Shown here piece after piece: positions 12,261 to 23,899 of a DNA stretch of 64,000 nucleotides (position 1 is its first letter; each line of letters starts with the position of its first letter). The translations under genes were made by a program, and so were the position numbers. Under the pieces are notes generated by a model. It was not told the DNA's origin. It saw only the letters and a list, made by a program, of their open reading frames with translations, and ran no database searches. The stretch comes from Citrus sinensis (taxonomy: Eukaryota; Streptophyta; Magnoliopsida; Sapindales; Rutaceae), in NCBI RefSeq assembly GCF_022201045.2, contig NC_068557.1, positions 25,893,501 to 25,957,500 on the forward strand. Direction: 5' to 3'.

Positions 12261-13142
12261 TGGATTTTGTTCATCGATTTTAGCCTACAATGATATCTAC
12301 CAAACAAATCAAAATTATGCGGCAGAAAAGCTGCTGTCAGAGCCTAGTGATTGCGATGTGGCAGGAAATTGTTTTGGGTCGACATTTTGCCATGATTCTT
12401 TACACGTGATTTATTTAGTCGAGCTGCATCCTGATCCTGCAGTCCTTTTCTTAGCCATTTTATTCAAATTTTCGTTTAATATTTTGATCACAGTCATGGG
12501 ACATTTATGTGTAACATTATTATACATCTCATAGCGTTCGATACTTCAAAAAAATTTACATTGATGCATCAAGAAGTTAGACTCGTCCCTCTATATATAC
12601 ATAATTTTTTTTCTCAAATAATCATTAAATGTTTTCTGATATATTAAATGTGTCGTGAGATAACTAGAGTGAATATAAATGTCGAATGTCTTCAATAAAA
12701 GTAATTAACATAAAAATGTTGGCATAAACTCTTAAGAAGTTAAGAAATTATTAAAACAAATCCACCCCACCATCATAACCGTAGTTAACGTTAAAAAAAA
12801 AAATGTCGGCATTAACACTTGCTTAACACTAAGTTTTTAAAATGCAGTTGTAAAAAAACTTGTTAATAAATTGATGTCAGAAAACATAAATTGAGTATTT
12901 GATAATATCCCTTTTAACTTACACTGCCATTACAATAATTTTTTAACATAAAAAGAAGAAACTTAGAAAATCAATAATTATTTAAAAAAAAAAGTATGAA
13001 ATGATTTAATTCGAACAAAATTCAAAGGGCTCTTAAAGTTGCTAAGGAAAGACCTAGAAAAAGAGAAAGATAGCAGACTAAATCGTTAAAACTCTTAAAC
13101 TAAATAATCTCTACAAATAATAACATCAATATTAGTAAAGAT
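12261..13142. other. Intergenic region with no recognised gene
   Basis: The first 280 bp are the likely LIP1P 3' UTR. The rest is AT-rich, with scattered degenerate direct repeats such as related GTCGGCAT / GTTGGCAT motifs near 12720 and 12800. I see no coding signal. Confidence 0.4.
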
Positions 13143-16110
13143 GAAGGGCGGAGGCCATATAAGAGTAGAGGGTACATGGCCCCTGCAGAATTTTAAAATT
13201 TTTTAGGTTTTTAAATAAAATATGAAAAATTAATGTAAAATGTCTACACTGGCCCCTATATAATTAATGTATAAAATTTATATATTAGATAATATTGTAA
13301 TTTTACTATTAACCCCACTAATGATAGCATCAAAATAACAAGAAACAAATCAGTCAAGGCCAAAAGAGTCACTAACTATGGCATCAAAATAATTAAAACA
13401 AAAAAGAAAAAAGAAATCAGCCAAGACCCAGAACATTAGCCAATGAAGATCGTGAATAACATATCCCAAAAATCGCTAGTGACTCAACAAAAACCCCTAA
13501 ATTTCTGACAATTTCACCGCAGCAAACATGAGAAAGTCATTAAAAATTAATCAATATTTCAAAAGAAAAAATACTGAAAATTTAGAAGTCAATACCAATT
13601 CTCCAAATTCTGAAAATTCACAAGTCACGCTTACCAATTCACTAAATTTTGGAAATCCACCTTTTAAATATCCAATAATTGAGACAAATCCAGTTGATAC
13701 TCGACTTTTGAAGTGTGATCAAGGATTGCATCCACAAATATGGGTTTATGATGTTAATCAACCGGATGAAATTCGCAAAGCATACTTAATGGCTGGTCCA
13801 TACCAACCAAGACTTTGAGAGTATCTGAAATCTGGACCAAAAAAGCATCCCCATCGTTTTCAATCTGCATGATTCGATTTTTTTTCCTTCTTGATGTGAA
13901 TATTCACCTATAAAAAATGCTGCTTTTGGTCTACCATGTTATCTCTTTAATACACCATATGCACAATCAAAACATATTACTTATACTGTTGATGGATTTA
14001 ATGGTTGGAGAAAGGTTAAAGATGAGAAAAATTGTGTCTTCTTTAATCAGTGGGAAAAAATCCCAATTCAACTCATAAAAAGCCTGAAAAATCATGTGAG
14101 GATTTGGTGAGGCAATCTTTACATCTATCACAGGTATTTAATCATTACTCTTCTTAAGAAATTGAAAATAATAGAATGCAATTAAAAACTACAGTTGAAG
14201 CAATTAGATACTTAGCTTTTCAAGTTTGTTCTTTTAGAGGCCATGATGAGAGCAAAAAAATCATTAAATTGGGGAAATTTTCTTCAATTACTTAAAGTAT
14301 TTGCCTCTAATAATGAAAAGATTGCAAAAGTTATACTTGAAAAAGCTCCAAAATATGCCTCCTATACATCACCAAATATTCAAAAAGAAATTTTACATGT
14401 CTTTCCAATGAAAGTGAAAAAGGCAATTCGTGAAGAAAAAAAAAAAAAGATGCAAAGTTTTGTTTAATTGTAGACGAATCATGCAACGAATCGAAGAAAG
14501 AATAGATGGACATAGTTTTGAGATTAGTTGATAGAGACAGTTTTATGCGAAAACATTTTTTTGGACTTGTTCATGTCTCTAACACTTCTGCAGTGACTTT
14601 GAAAGATGGGATATACTCTCTATTGTCTCATAATAATTTAAATATTCAAAATATTTGAGGGCACGGATATGATGGTGCAAGTAACATGCGAGGTTAGTGG
14701 AATGTTTTACAAACTTTAATTTTGAAAAATTGTCCATGTGCTTACTACATTCGTTGCTTGGCTCATCGACTATAATTGGCTTTAGTTATGATATCTCATG
14801 AGGTTGTTTTTATTCATCATTTCTTTACTGAGTTGATTTCTATTGTGAATATTATTGGTGCATCTTGTAAGCGCAATGATGAACTCAAACGTGCTCAAGC
14901 TGCTGACATTGAGTACATGATTTCCATTGATGAGCTTGAGAGTGGGAGAAGGCTTAATCAAATTGGCACTTTACAAAGGCCTGTGAATACTTGGTGGAGT
15001 TCTCATTTCATATCAGTCTCTAATTTAATAAAAATGTTCAGCACAACATGTTCTTTTCCACTTAATATGATTGAAGATGACACTAATGTTTGCAACGAGG
15101 AGATGTTGATGTTGTATATTAGGTAATGACTACTTTTGAGTTTGTCTTTGTCTTGCACCTTATGAAATAAATTATGACAATCACTGATAAACTTTGCCAA
15201 GCTTTGCAATCTAAATCTCAAGATATTTTACATGTTATGCATCTTGTTTCATCAACTAAAGCACTTATTCAGAAAATTAGAGGTGATGGCTGGACTACTT
15301 TACTTGATCAAGTGAAATTATTTTGTGAGGCAAGAAAAATAGATATTCTAGAAATGAATGCTCATTATGTTGTAAGACAAGGTCGAGCTCAACATCAAGA
15401 AGATAACTTTACTATTGCAGAACATTACAGAGTAAATTTATTTTATGCTGTTATAGATTGCCAATTACAAGAGTTAAGTAGTCGATTTAATGAACATGAA
15501 GTGTAGTTGCTTATACTTAGTTCAGCACTTGATGTAGGAAGTCTTTTAGAATTGGTGATGTTTTTCAATTAGCTGTCGAATTTTATCCAGCAGACTTCAT
15601 AAATGTTGATAAAATGAATTAAAAAATTCAACTTGAGCATTATGAGTACAGTATAGTTCAACATCTAGAGTTCAAAAGCTTGTTGACCATTTCGAACTTG
15701 AGCCAATGGTTAGTTAGTACTAGAAAAGCAACAATATTCCCCCTTGTCTATAGAATAATTCTTCTTGTGCTAACTCTTCCAGTATCTACTGCAACTACTG
15801 AACGATCATTTTTGGTTATGCGTATAGTAAAGACAAGACTTCACAACAAAATAGAGGATGAATTTCTTACAGATTCATTGATTATGTACATTGAAAGGGA
15901 AATTGAAAAAAAATTAAGCATTGAATCAATAGTTAATGAGTTTCGAGATATGAAAGAATGTCGTGTTCCATTTTAATGTTGGAGATACTGATTTTCTTAG
16001 GTTTAGTATCTTATGTTAAGAATATTTTTAGCTTGAGGAAGCTTTTTCCCTCAACAGTTATGACGGTTTCTTTTTAAGTTTTTATTTTCTTTTGATAGCC
16101 TCTGCGCTTT
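13143..16110 (+). mobile_element. Decayed hAT DNA transposon with transposase remnant (TTF zinc-finger type)
   Basis: Fragments of one transposase lie in order on the plus strand. The N-terminal part is at 13528-13818 (INQYFKRK, DQGLHPQIWVYDVNQPDEIR). Zinc-finger-side text at about 13900-14090 includes NAAFGLPCYLF and GFNGWRKV. A DUF4371-like block lies at 14243-14467. The catalytic neighbourhood LIVDESCNES is near 14460, GHGYDGASNMRG at about 14660-14695 and an RCLAHRL block near 14752. The hAT C-terminal dimerisation domain is at 15780-15910 (STATTERSFLVMR, KTRLHNKIEDEFLTDSLI). Stops and frame changes separate the pieces, so it is dead. Candidate ends are GAAGGGCGGAGGC at 13143 and the inverse GCCTCTGCGCTTT ending near 16110 (10 of 13 match). 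No clear 8-bp target duplication was found, so the boundaries are approximate. Confidence 0.85.
13322..13432 (+). repeat. Imperfect tandem duplication inside the hAT leader
   Basis: Two related units of about 55 bp lie in tandem; both contain GCATCAAAATAA and AAATCAGYCAAGRCC. They precede the transposase remnant and probably belong to the element's sub-terminal region. Confidence 0.45.
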
Positions 16111-16249
16111 AAGACTTGGAATTTTGTATGGGCGGAAGCTCTTTTGCTTTGTAATTATCTTCCTTCATGAATTATAAATGTAATTTTTTTAATATAGTAT
16201 CTTACTATTTTTTTTTTTTTTTTGATGATTTGGTTTGGTTGTAATTTAT

Positions 16250-16446
16250 GATCGGGTCATGTAGGAACAAGATTCAAGTCTACCAGTCTGTTAGGATGCC
16301 TCAACTGCATACATCACTGCACTTTCACTTGACACCTATCATAATGATAAACGGCTCGTCTCGCCGTGACCTCTTGAATTCTCAAAACTTATGTGGCTCC
16401 ATCCCCGCAGGGGCAGAGAACCCGTCGCTGTCTCAACTGTACTACC
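16250..16446 (-). other. NUPT: nuclear copy of plastid 23S 3' end plus 4.5S rRNA
   Basis: The minus strand reads as the plastid rRNA operon: the 23S 3' end (ACAGCGACGGGTTCTCTGCC, then GCGGGGATGGAGC), then 4.5S rRNA (GGTCACGGCGAGACGAGCCG, GATAGGTGTCAAGTG, TGTATGCAG, GAGGCATCCTAACAGAC), then the start of the 4.5S-5S spacer (TTGTTCCTACATGACC). I recognise this from plastid genomes; it was not aligned by machine. It differs by scattered, mostly transition-type changes and by a short deletion at the 23S/4.5S junction (CAAGAGGTCACGG), as expected of a non-functional nuclear insert. An open frame at 16248-16505 is only a reading of this insert. Confidence 0.85.
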
Positions 16447-17380
16447 TTAAAAAACTAATGAATATCAAGAAATTAATTATTACTAATCACAAAAACTACA
16501 TATGAATATCAATATACATTTATATTTTAACAAGTTAAGGATGTTGCTAATATCAATGGATGATTTAACTAAAAGAAGAGATTGATCGTAAAAGTTTCAT
16601 AGTATCATTGTTGGGATCCACCACAAATTAGGTAGTAGAAACATTACACATAATTATCAGGGTTATTATTTCTTTTTCTTTTTCCTACCATAATATTTCA
16701 CAGTAATATTGGATACTCTTAAAATACTTCTAAACATATTGTTAATATAATTCGATTTAATTTAGTTAAGAGTATAGTTATTTGAACTCATAAAATATTA
16801 TTTGCATTCATTTTTAATAAATTTTTATATTACTAAAATATCCCAATATTTTTTTATCACTACATATATATTTATTAATTTTTATTAGTAAGATAAGTCA
16901 AATGCTATAGTATACCTTAATCTCCTTCTTCTCAACAATATCACTATCATTTCTTTCAATTTTTTTTTCTTGTTTTACTTTGCTTATAGAATCACTGCAA
17001 ATAATATCTGCAAAACATAATACTTATTTTAATACATATAATATTTTTCTATTTTTCCCTCAATGCTATGTTAGATTGTTGGCCATTTCAACGGCCTCCA
17101 ACATGCTGAAAAGAGTATTATGATTTGGATTATGAAGTTAACCAAATTTTCCAAATAAAAGAATGGAGAATAGAGCGAAGATAAATAAGAATGAAAAAGG
17201 AAAAAAAAAAAAACACAAAGAATGGGTGGAGGGTTTCAAGAGAAAACTAAAATAGAATAAGAAAGATATGACTTTGGGATATCAAAGGGTTTACAGAGTA
17301 AAAGTTTAAAATTAATAATTTGGTAGTGGGCAAATTAAGAGAATGGATGTTAAGAGGAATTTGGTGCTTTGCTTAATGAC
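16447..17380. other. AT-rich intergenic spacer
   Basis: I see no gene or clear repeat here. The DNA is strongly AT-rich, with poly-A and poly-T tracts (for example about 16960-16972 and 17195-17215). Confidence 0.4.
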
Positions 17381-17383
17381 TAA

Positions 17384-17792
17384 GTGCATGTTTGGTATAA
17401 CTTATTTAATGACTATAAGTGCTTATTTAATCTCATAAGCTCTTATCATAATTTTGTTATTGTTTGATTGTTTTTCTAATAGAGCTTTTGAAGCTTAAAT
17501 AAATTATTTTGCCGCTACTAGTAAAAGCTCAAATTTTAGACTTTTGCGAGTAGATGTTGAAAAACTATTTTTAAATGTTAAAATATCTAAAATATCCTTT
17601 ATTTATTTAACAATTTTATTTTATTCTTTTTATAACATAACTTTAAAAAGTTTGCCTATTAAAATAATTTTATAAATTTTTAATAAAAACTCTTATTGAA
17701 AACTAAACAACTAAAGTTTTTTTGGTAAAATCTCTATTTATAAAAGTTCTACTTAAATAAATTTTACTTAAAAAGTTATACCAAGCAAAGCC
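17384..17792. mobile_element. Tourist-like (PIF/Harbinger) MITE
   Basis: This 409-bp AT-rich element has 20-bp terminal inverted repeats: GTGCATGTTTGGTATAACTT at the left and, inverted, GGCTTTGCTTGGTATAACTT at the right. It is flanked on both sides by TAA (17381-17383 and 17793-17795). A 3-bp TAA duplication and a TGTTTGGT-like end are the hallmarks of Tourist/Harbinger MITEs. There is no coding capacity. It lies about 1.7 kb upstream of the WDR26 start codon. Confidence 0.75.
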
Positions 17793-19529
17793 TAAATCTC
17801 ATGTATGTTAATCCTGGTTTATTTGCATTATAAGCATTAAAACCAAATTAGACTTTCAAAATAAGATTGGGTGAAGTGTGAAAATTCCCATTTGGATAAT
17901 AAAGAAACAAATAATGTCAGAAAACAACACTAAAATTACAAGGAAAGAACCAAAGTCGCAACCAAGCCATTTTTCTATTCAATGGTTGCATATTCTTGAA
18001 TTCTTGAGGCGGTTACCGGCACACCAAGATATATAAAATTCACATTTGCAATCACATATAGGCACATTTCTTGTATTTTCTTTAAGAGTTTTGCGGAGAA
18101 AGATAACAACGGAGTACGTGTACAATTGAACCCACACGTAACATACTGGTGGCATACGCTCACAATCTCACATGCCTATGCCTGTGCTGTGGGCTGTGGC
18201 TACCCCTTTTGAGCTTTTTCTTTCTCTCTATCCAATACAAGCTTTGATAGATTGATTCCTCTGCCAACTTCCCCAAAGAATCACATAAAAATTACATGAT
18301 CTTGTTAACTTACCCCCCTTGTATTTATATTATTAATTTTGTTGTCACTCTTGTCTATACAATTACATTTACCTTTCGGTGCTCCGCTGTCGCCTTTTTC
18401 TTCGTCCTCTTCTCTTTTTCTCTACTGTGCGCCTTCTCTCTTTCTGGTTATTTCCTCTTTTCACTCGAGTTTCTTTCTTTAATCGATTTCACGCGTTACT
18501 TTGTTGATTTTGCTTGTTGATTCTGATGATGGATTTACATATATATTTTTCGTTTTGCTATAGTTGACGGTATATCAGTTTGATTTTTTTTTTTGGTTCT
18601 TGGGTTCTTTATTTTGTTCGTCATCTTATCATGTATAGTCTTCTTTTGTTGGCAAGTAAACAAAATTCAGTCTTGGGTTGAACATTTCTTGTATTATGAT
18701 GATGCTGATTGGATCTTGGTGCTTGTCCCATGTGTATCATACTTTGGTACTAATTGTTAGTGTCAATTTGTTATAAATGATTAATTGGTTCGTCATTAAA
18801 ACTTCATGATGACTGTGGTTTCAAGATTTTTTTCATTTTCAGAGATGCATTTTGTTTGTAGGTAAGCTTGGTGTTTACTATGATCATCAGTATCATCTAG
18901 TTTGATCAAATTCCAAAACTTTTCAGCTTCAGTCTTATATGAGAAATGATCAAACACTCTTTGAATCACATAGCTAGTGGCATTAGTCGGCTAAAAGATT
19001 TTGCTTTGTCAATGCCTGTAACAAATGCTTGTTTTAGTGTTAGGCCGCAATGTGCTAAGTGTAGAGTCGGATTTAGAAAATTAACAACTGGCTCTTTCAT
19101 TTCGTAAGGATTGGGTGATCATGTGTTTCTTTCTTTTCTTGTTTTCCTTGTCGTTCATCAAACCAGTTTATTTCTCAAGGAGACTGATTGAACATTAAAT
19201 TAGATGTTCTAGTTTTCATATTAAGTCTGTTGTCATATCATTGCGCATAGTGATTTTGCTTTTGCTTGATGTGGCTTTTATAACATGGTGTTTTGTAGCT
19301 AAAATTTTGTGTCTCTCTATTCCTTCTGAGTCTCAATTGTTTATTTGTGCTCAATTATACTTTGCCTGCACTATGTGGAACATACCCTTTGGCTATCGCA
19401 TGCCTGAATAGTGAATCTGAATTTCTTTTGGAAGTTTTTGATTGAAACCATCATCTGATCAAATTTTCTCCTCACATACTTTATTTCTTTTGATCTTTTA
19501 GAGTATATATGGGTTGACTTGGAAATTTC
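17793..19529 (+). promoter_or_regulatory. Upstream and probable 5' UTR region of the WDR26 gene
   Basis: A pyrimidine-rich stretch at about 18370-18480 looks like a plant 5' UTR. A CTTTTGATCTTTTAG acceptor at about 19487-19501 precedes the short leader before the ATG. Together these suggest a leader intron of about 1 kb, but its donor could not be fixed. No other gene is visible. Confidence 0.35.
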
Positions 19530-22500
19530 ATGGGAGGTATAGAAGAGAGTGAACCACCACTGAAACGTGCGAAAGGGCCTGTAGCAGAATCAAAAAACTT
19601 AGCAGAAGACTCATCTGTTAAAGAATCTTCTGTTTGCTCTTTGGGAGACGTAATGGCTAGGCCACTAACCTCCCAAGGGGATGAAGAAAAAATTGGTTCA
19701 AAAGGTGTCATAAAGAAATCAGAGTTCATCAAAATCATAACCAGAGCATTGTATTCACTTGGTTATGACAAGAGTGGGGCCCTCCTCGAGGAAGAATCAG
19801 GAATACCAATGCACTCATCAGTGGTTAATCAATTCATGCAGCAAGTAATGGATGGCTATTGGGATGAAAGTATCATCACATTGCATATGATTGGTCTATC
19901 AGATGAAACAGCTGTGAAATCAGCATCTTTCTTGATATTGGAACAGAAATTTCTTGAGCTTCTAAGGAGGGATAAAGTTAGTGCTGCCCTAAATTCTCTG
20001 AGGAGTGAGATTGTGCCTCTTCAAATCAATATGAGCAGAGTTCATGAGCTTGCATCCTGCATTATTTCTCCATCAAAGTCTTTAACACTTGGAGACTCTG
20101 GTCAAGATACAGAGGATGAAAAGTCAAGGTCAAAGTTTCTGGCAAAACTGCAAAAGTTGCTCCCTGCTTCAGTTGTTATTCCTGAAAAAAGGTTGGAACA
20201 TCTTGTTGAAAAGGCTCTTGATGTACAACGGGATTCTTGCTTGTTCCACAATACATCGGATAGTGATTTTTCTCTGTATTCGGATCACCAATGTGGAAGA
20301 AACCGGATTCCTTCGCAAACTTTGCAGGTTAGACTTGACACTGTAGCGATTGTTGTTTACTTGTGATGCCTTGCATGCCCCATATCCGTTTCTTTTCTTG
20401 TTTGATTGGCTATGAAATATTAGAGCATTGTTATTTTTCTTCCCTGTTATAAATAAAGATGATGCAGAAGAAAAGGGCATGATTGTTTTGTCTTGAGATT
20501 CCTTTTTGGCAGCTTGCTTAATGCAAAGGTTGTGCTCGATGGTGAAATATTTTGTTTGAATATGTGTGTTTAGGAAATTATTAATGGAACTTGGGATGTT
20601 TGTTGGTAACTTAGTTGATTAATATGAAATGGTTAGTATTTTGCAAACATTGGCGAGGAGGTGAGAGTTAAAAGAAATTCTGGAGTTCAAGTTGTGCTCA
20701 TGTTGGACAATGATATCCATGAGGGGCACTTATTATAGAGTGGAAACAGTTTCCTTATGAAGATAGATGGTGTCTTATTTATAACCTCTTAATTTTTTTA
20801 TCATTGTTGATATTGTTTTTATGACTATCATCGATAAATTAGTTTATAATACTTTTTTCACATATTATGTTACCTCGTAATATTTGTACCATGATTGGAG
20901 TGCACATTTATTGCAATGAATTGGTTTCGTACGACATTTGCAAAGGCTAGCATGACAATATCTCATTATACGAATGTAACAGATACTGGAAGCACACAGT
21001 GATGAAGTCTGGTTTTTGCAATTTTCACATGATGGGAAATATTTGGCCTCATCATCCAAGGATCAGTCAGCAATTATATGGGAGGTAAGTTCTCTTTTTG
21101 ATTATTGGCTTTTGGTCATTGACATGCACTTTACAACCTCAGTGATAACTCCTGGAAATCTTGCCCATATGAGCACAAGATTGGTGATTAATATGCACTG
21201 GCCCTCATTTTCAAGCTTTCTATTTATTTATAGATAAAATGTGGAATTTGATAAGGACTCTATTTGCCCTAATGTGGTTTGATGGTGTAAAGTGTAGGGA
21301 CAATACTTGGAAACTATTTGAGCAGATTTAAAGCAACCTATTTAACTTGACCGCAACTTTATTTAATATTTTATACATCACAAATTAGTTGTTCAGTCCA
21401 TCTCTTGGAATTCTCCTTCCTTCCCAACTACATTCTTACTTAAAAAGTAATCGTTTTGAATTCAGAGCGTTGTAGTCAATCAAACGACTTAAGCTCTTGT
21501 GAGCTTTCAAATCCAGATCAAATGTGAACAATGGCCATTGTTGACTTAAGAGTTTAAACTTGGTAATCACTAACCTGACCAACATGACATAATCTGTATT
21601 TCAGTGTAACCAATAGCATTGCTATTATTTATGCCCAAATAAACTAGTTGTTTCAGTATAGTTTCCCACTATTCTCAATTGATGAACTTAAGATTTTCTC
21701 TTTTTAAGGTAAAAGAGGATGGTCAGGTGTCACTGAAGCATAGACTAAGTGGTCACCGGAAACCAGTGTTTACAGTATCATGGAGCCCTAATGACCATCA
21801 ACTTCTTACTTGTGGACAAGAGGAGGCTATCAGGCGTTGGGATGTTAATTCTGGAGAATGTCTCCATGTTTACGAGAAAACTGGTGTTGGCTTGATTTCT
21901 TGTGGATGGTTTCTAGATGGTGGAGGAATTTTTGCTGGAATGACTGACAAGAGCATCTGCCTGTGGGATTTGGATGGAAGAGAGCTGGAATCTTGGAAAG
22001 GGCAGAAGACTCTAAGAATATCAGACATGGCTATAACTGATGATGGAAAGAGAATAATAAGCATATGCAGAGAAGCTGCTATTCTCTTGCTTGACAGGGA
22101 AGCTAATTTTGAGAGGTGGATTGAAGAGGAGGAAGTTATCACTTCATTTTCATTATCAAAAGATAACAAATACCTGCTGGTTAATCTTATAAACCAAGAA
22201 ATCCATCTCTGGAGCATAGAAAGTGATCCCAAACTTGTTTCAAGGTACAAAGGTCACAAACGTGCTCGATTTGTTATTCGATCTTGTTTTGGTGGATTTG
22301 AACAAGCATTTATTGCCAGTGGGAGTGAGGATTCACAGGTAAATATTTTCCTTTCTTTTTCACCTTTTGCTAAGAAGATAAAATATACAAGCATGAAGGG
22401 TGCTTGATTAACCTATTATTTATTGCGAATGGGGTAAACAAATTAGAGAGAGAGAGAGAGAGAGAGGGAGAAAATCCAATTAGGAATTTTTTGATATTCT

Positions 22501-23360
22501 CAAAATTATATTTACGTAATTATGTATATACTTGCTGGAAATGGACACCATTCTACTCAAATGATTTGGCCAGGCGGGCTTGTGAATATTATTTCTAAAA
22601 GTGCATTCTTACTTTTCTTTCTCAACAATAAATATTGATGGTACTCTCTTTGCAGAATGTGCCAGAAATTCTATTAAGTGAATCTGTTGCTGCTGCTGCG
22701 TCGTCTTTAGATAATTTTGTTTCAAGTTATTTCTGCCTTCATCTTTTCTCCTTTTATTTGTATTCAGCAACAATGCTTAAATATTTATGTTTTTGATTGT
22801 AGAAGTATTGATATTGTTCATTTTAGTAATAGAATACCGGACAACGTTATTCCTTTAATATATGTAAGGAATAAGTGAATTCATGATATGATACCATGCG
22901 GCCTTCAAACTGGCTGATTCTAAGAGTTGTGAAAATCGTGGTTGGATTTTCCCTACAGAATTTTGTTCTAAAGCGTAAAACATTTCTCTCCTCTTCTCCC
23001 TCTGTCCTGACAGCACACTTTGTACTCATTTTGTTGGTTACTCTCTCTACTTTTTCTGTATTAGTAGTGTCTGGTGTGTATCTTTTTTGTGTATGAAGAT
23101 GTAATTTAGATTCACATTTAAGGCATTCACATTTATTGTTATAGGTGTATATATGGCATAGATACACAGGAGAGCTCGTTTTGGCATTGGCAGGACATTC
23201 TGGGTCAGTTAATTGTGTGAGCTGGAATCCGGCAAATCTTCACATGTTGGCTTCGGCCAGTGATGATCGTACAATTCGAATATGGGGCTTAGATCAGATC
23301 AATATGAAGCATAGAGACCAGAGCAATGGCATTGTTCACCACTGCAATGGAAGAATTTGA
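19530..23360 (+). CDS. WDR26: WDR26-type protein with LisH, CTLH and WD40 repeats
   Basis: Four exons: 19530-20327, 20983-21084, 21709-22338, 23145-23360; 581 residues, all joins in phase 0. A charged leader (PPLKRAKG, acidic linker) precedes a LisH motif at about residues 61-92 (IKIITRALYSLGYDKSGALL). A CTLH domain follows at about 95-155 (VVNQFMQQVMDGYWDESI, LILEQKFLELLRRD). From residue 267 there are WD40 repeats: VWFLQFSHDGKYLASSSKD, PVFTVSWSPNDHQLLTCGQ, RVISIC-like and VNCVSWNPANLHMLASASDD. This domain order defines WDR26/Gid7, a scaffold of the CTLH/GID E3 ubiquitin ligase; the Arabidopsis homologue binds RanBPM. It acts in nucleus and cytoplasm. The gene is convergent with the damaged alpha-galactosidase gene 540 bp downstream. 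Confidence 0.9.
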
Positions 23361-23899
23361 AACAATTGCTAGAGCCAAAATTCCTTGAACGTCGTCATAC
23401 AGAAATGTTCTTCTTTAGTTCATTTACATTTGTGTAAATTCTTTGAATGATTTGCTTACGTTCTTGGCATCTGTGGCAGGCAAAAAGCAAGTCATTTATG
23501 TAGCTGCTATCTGCCAATAGATAATACAAGGTTGACATCCATTGCCTTTTAATCTCTCTTTCAGTTCGCTTTAGATTTAGAAGCTGCACCATTAGATCAG
23601 TGATTTGTCTTCTTTTCCTGTCACTATCTTGTCTTCTTCTTCCATATTTCAGAAAAAAAGAAACTTTTCTTCTTCCTAGAAAAGCTATGATTGAAATGCG
23701 TACTTTCATCTGGAAAATTGTGTAATGTTTGCCATCAATTCATAGGACGAATAGTATTGCCATCAATTCATATGACTATCAAATATAAATTTTGCTTGAA
23801 ACTGATAGCAATCACAATCTTAATACAGGATGATATGAAAATAATTAAAGCTGTGAAGAAATTACTTTGCATGGTGCTATCCTCTGGATCCGGCTTTTA
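23361..23899. other. Convergent intergenic region
   Basis: These 539 bp hold the facing 3' ends of the WDR26 gene and the minus-strand alpha-galactosidase copy. I see no coding or repeat signal beyond a short duplicated phrase, GCCATCAATTCATA, at about 23732 and 23760. Confidence 0.45.

Noticed and set aside
16248-16505. 85-codon open frame on the plus strand
   Set aside because: It is a chance reading across the antisense of the plastid rRNA insert.
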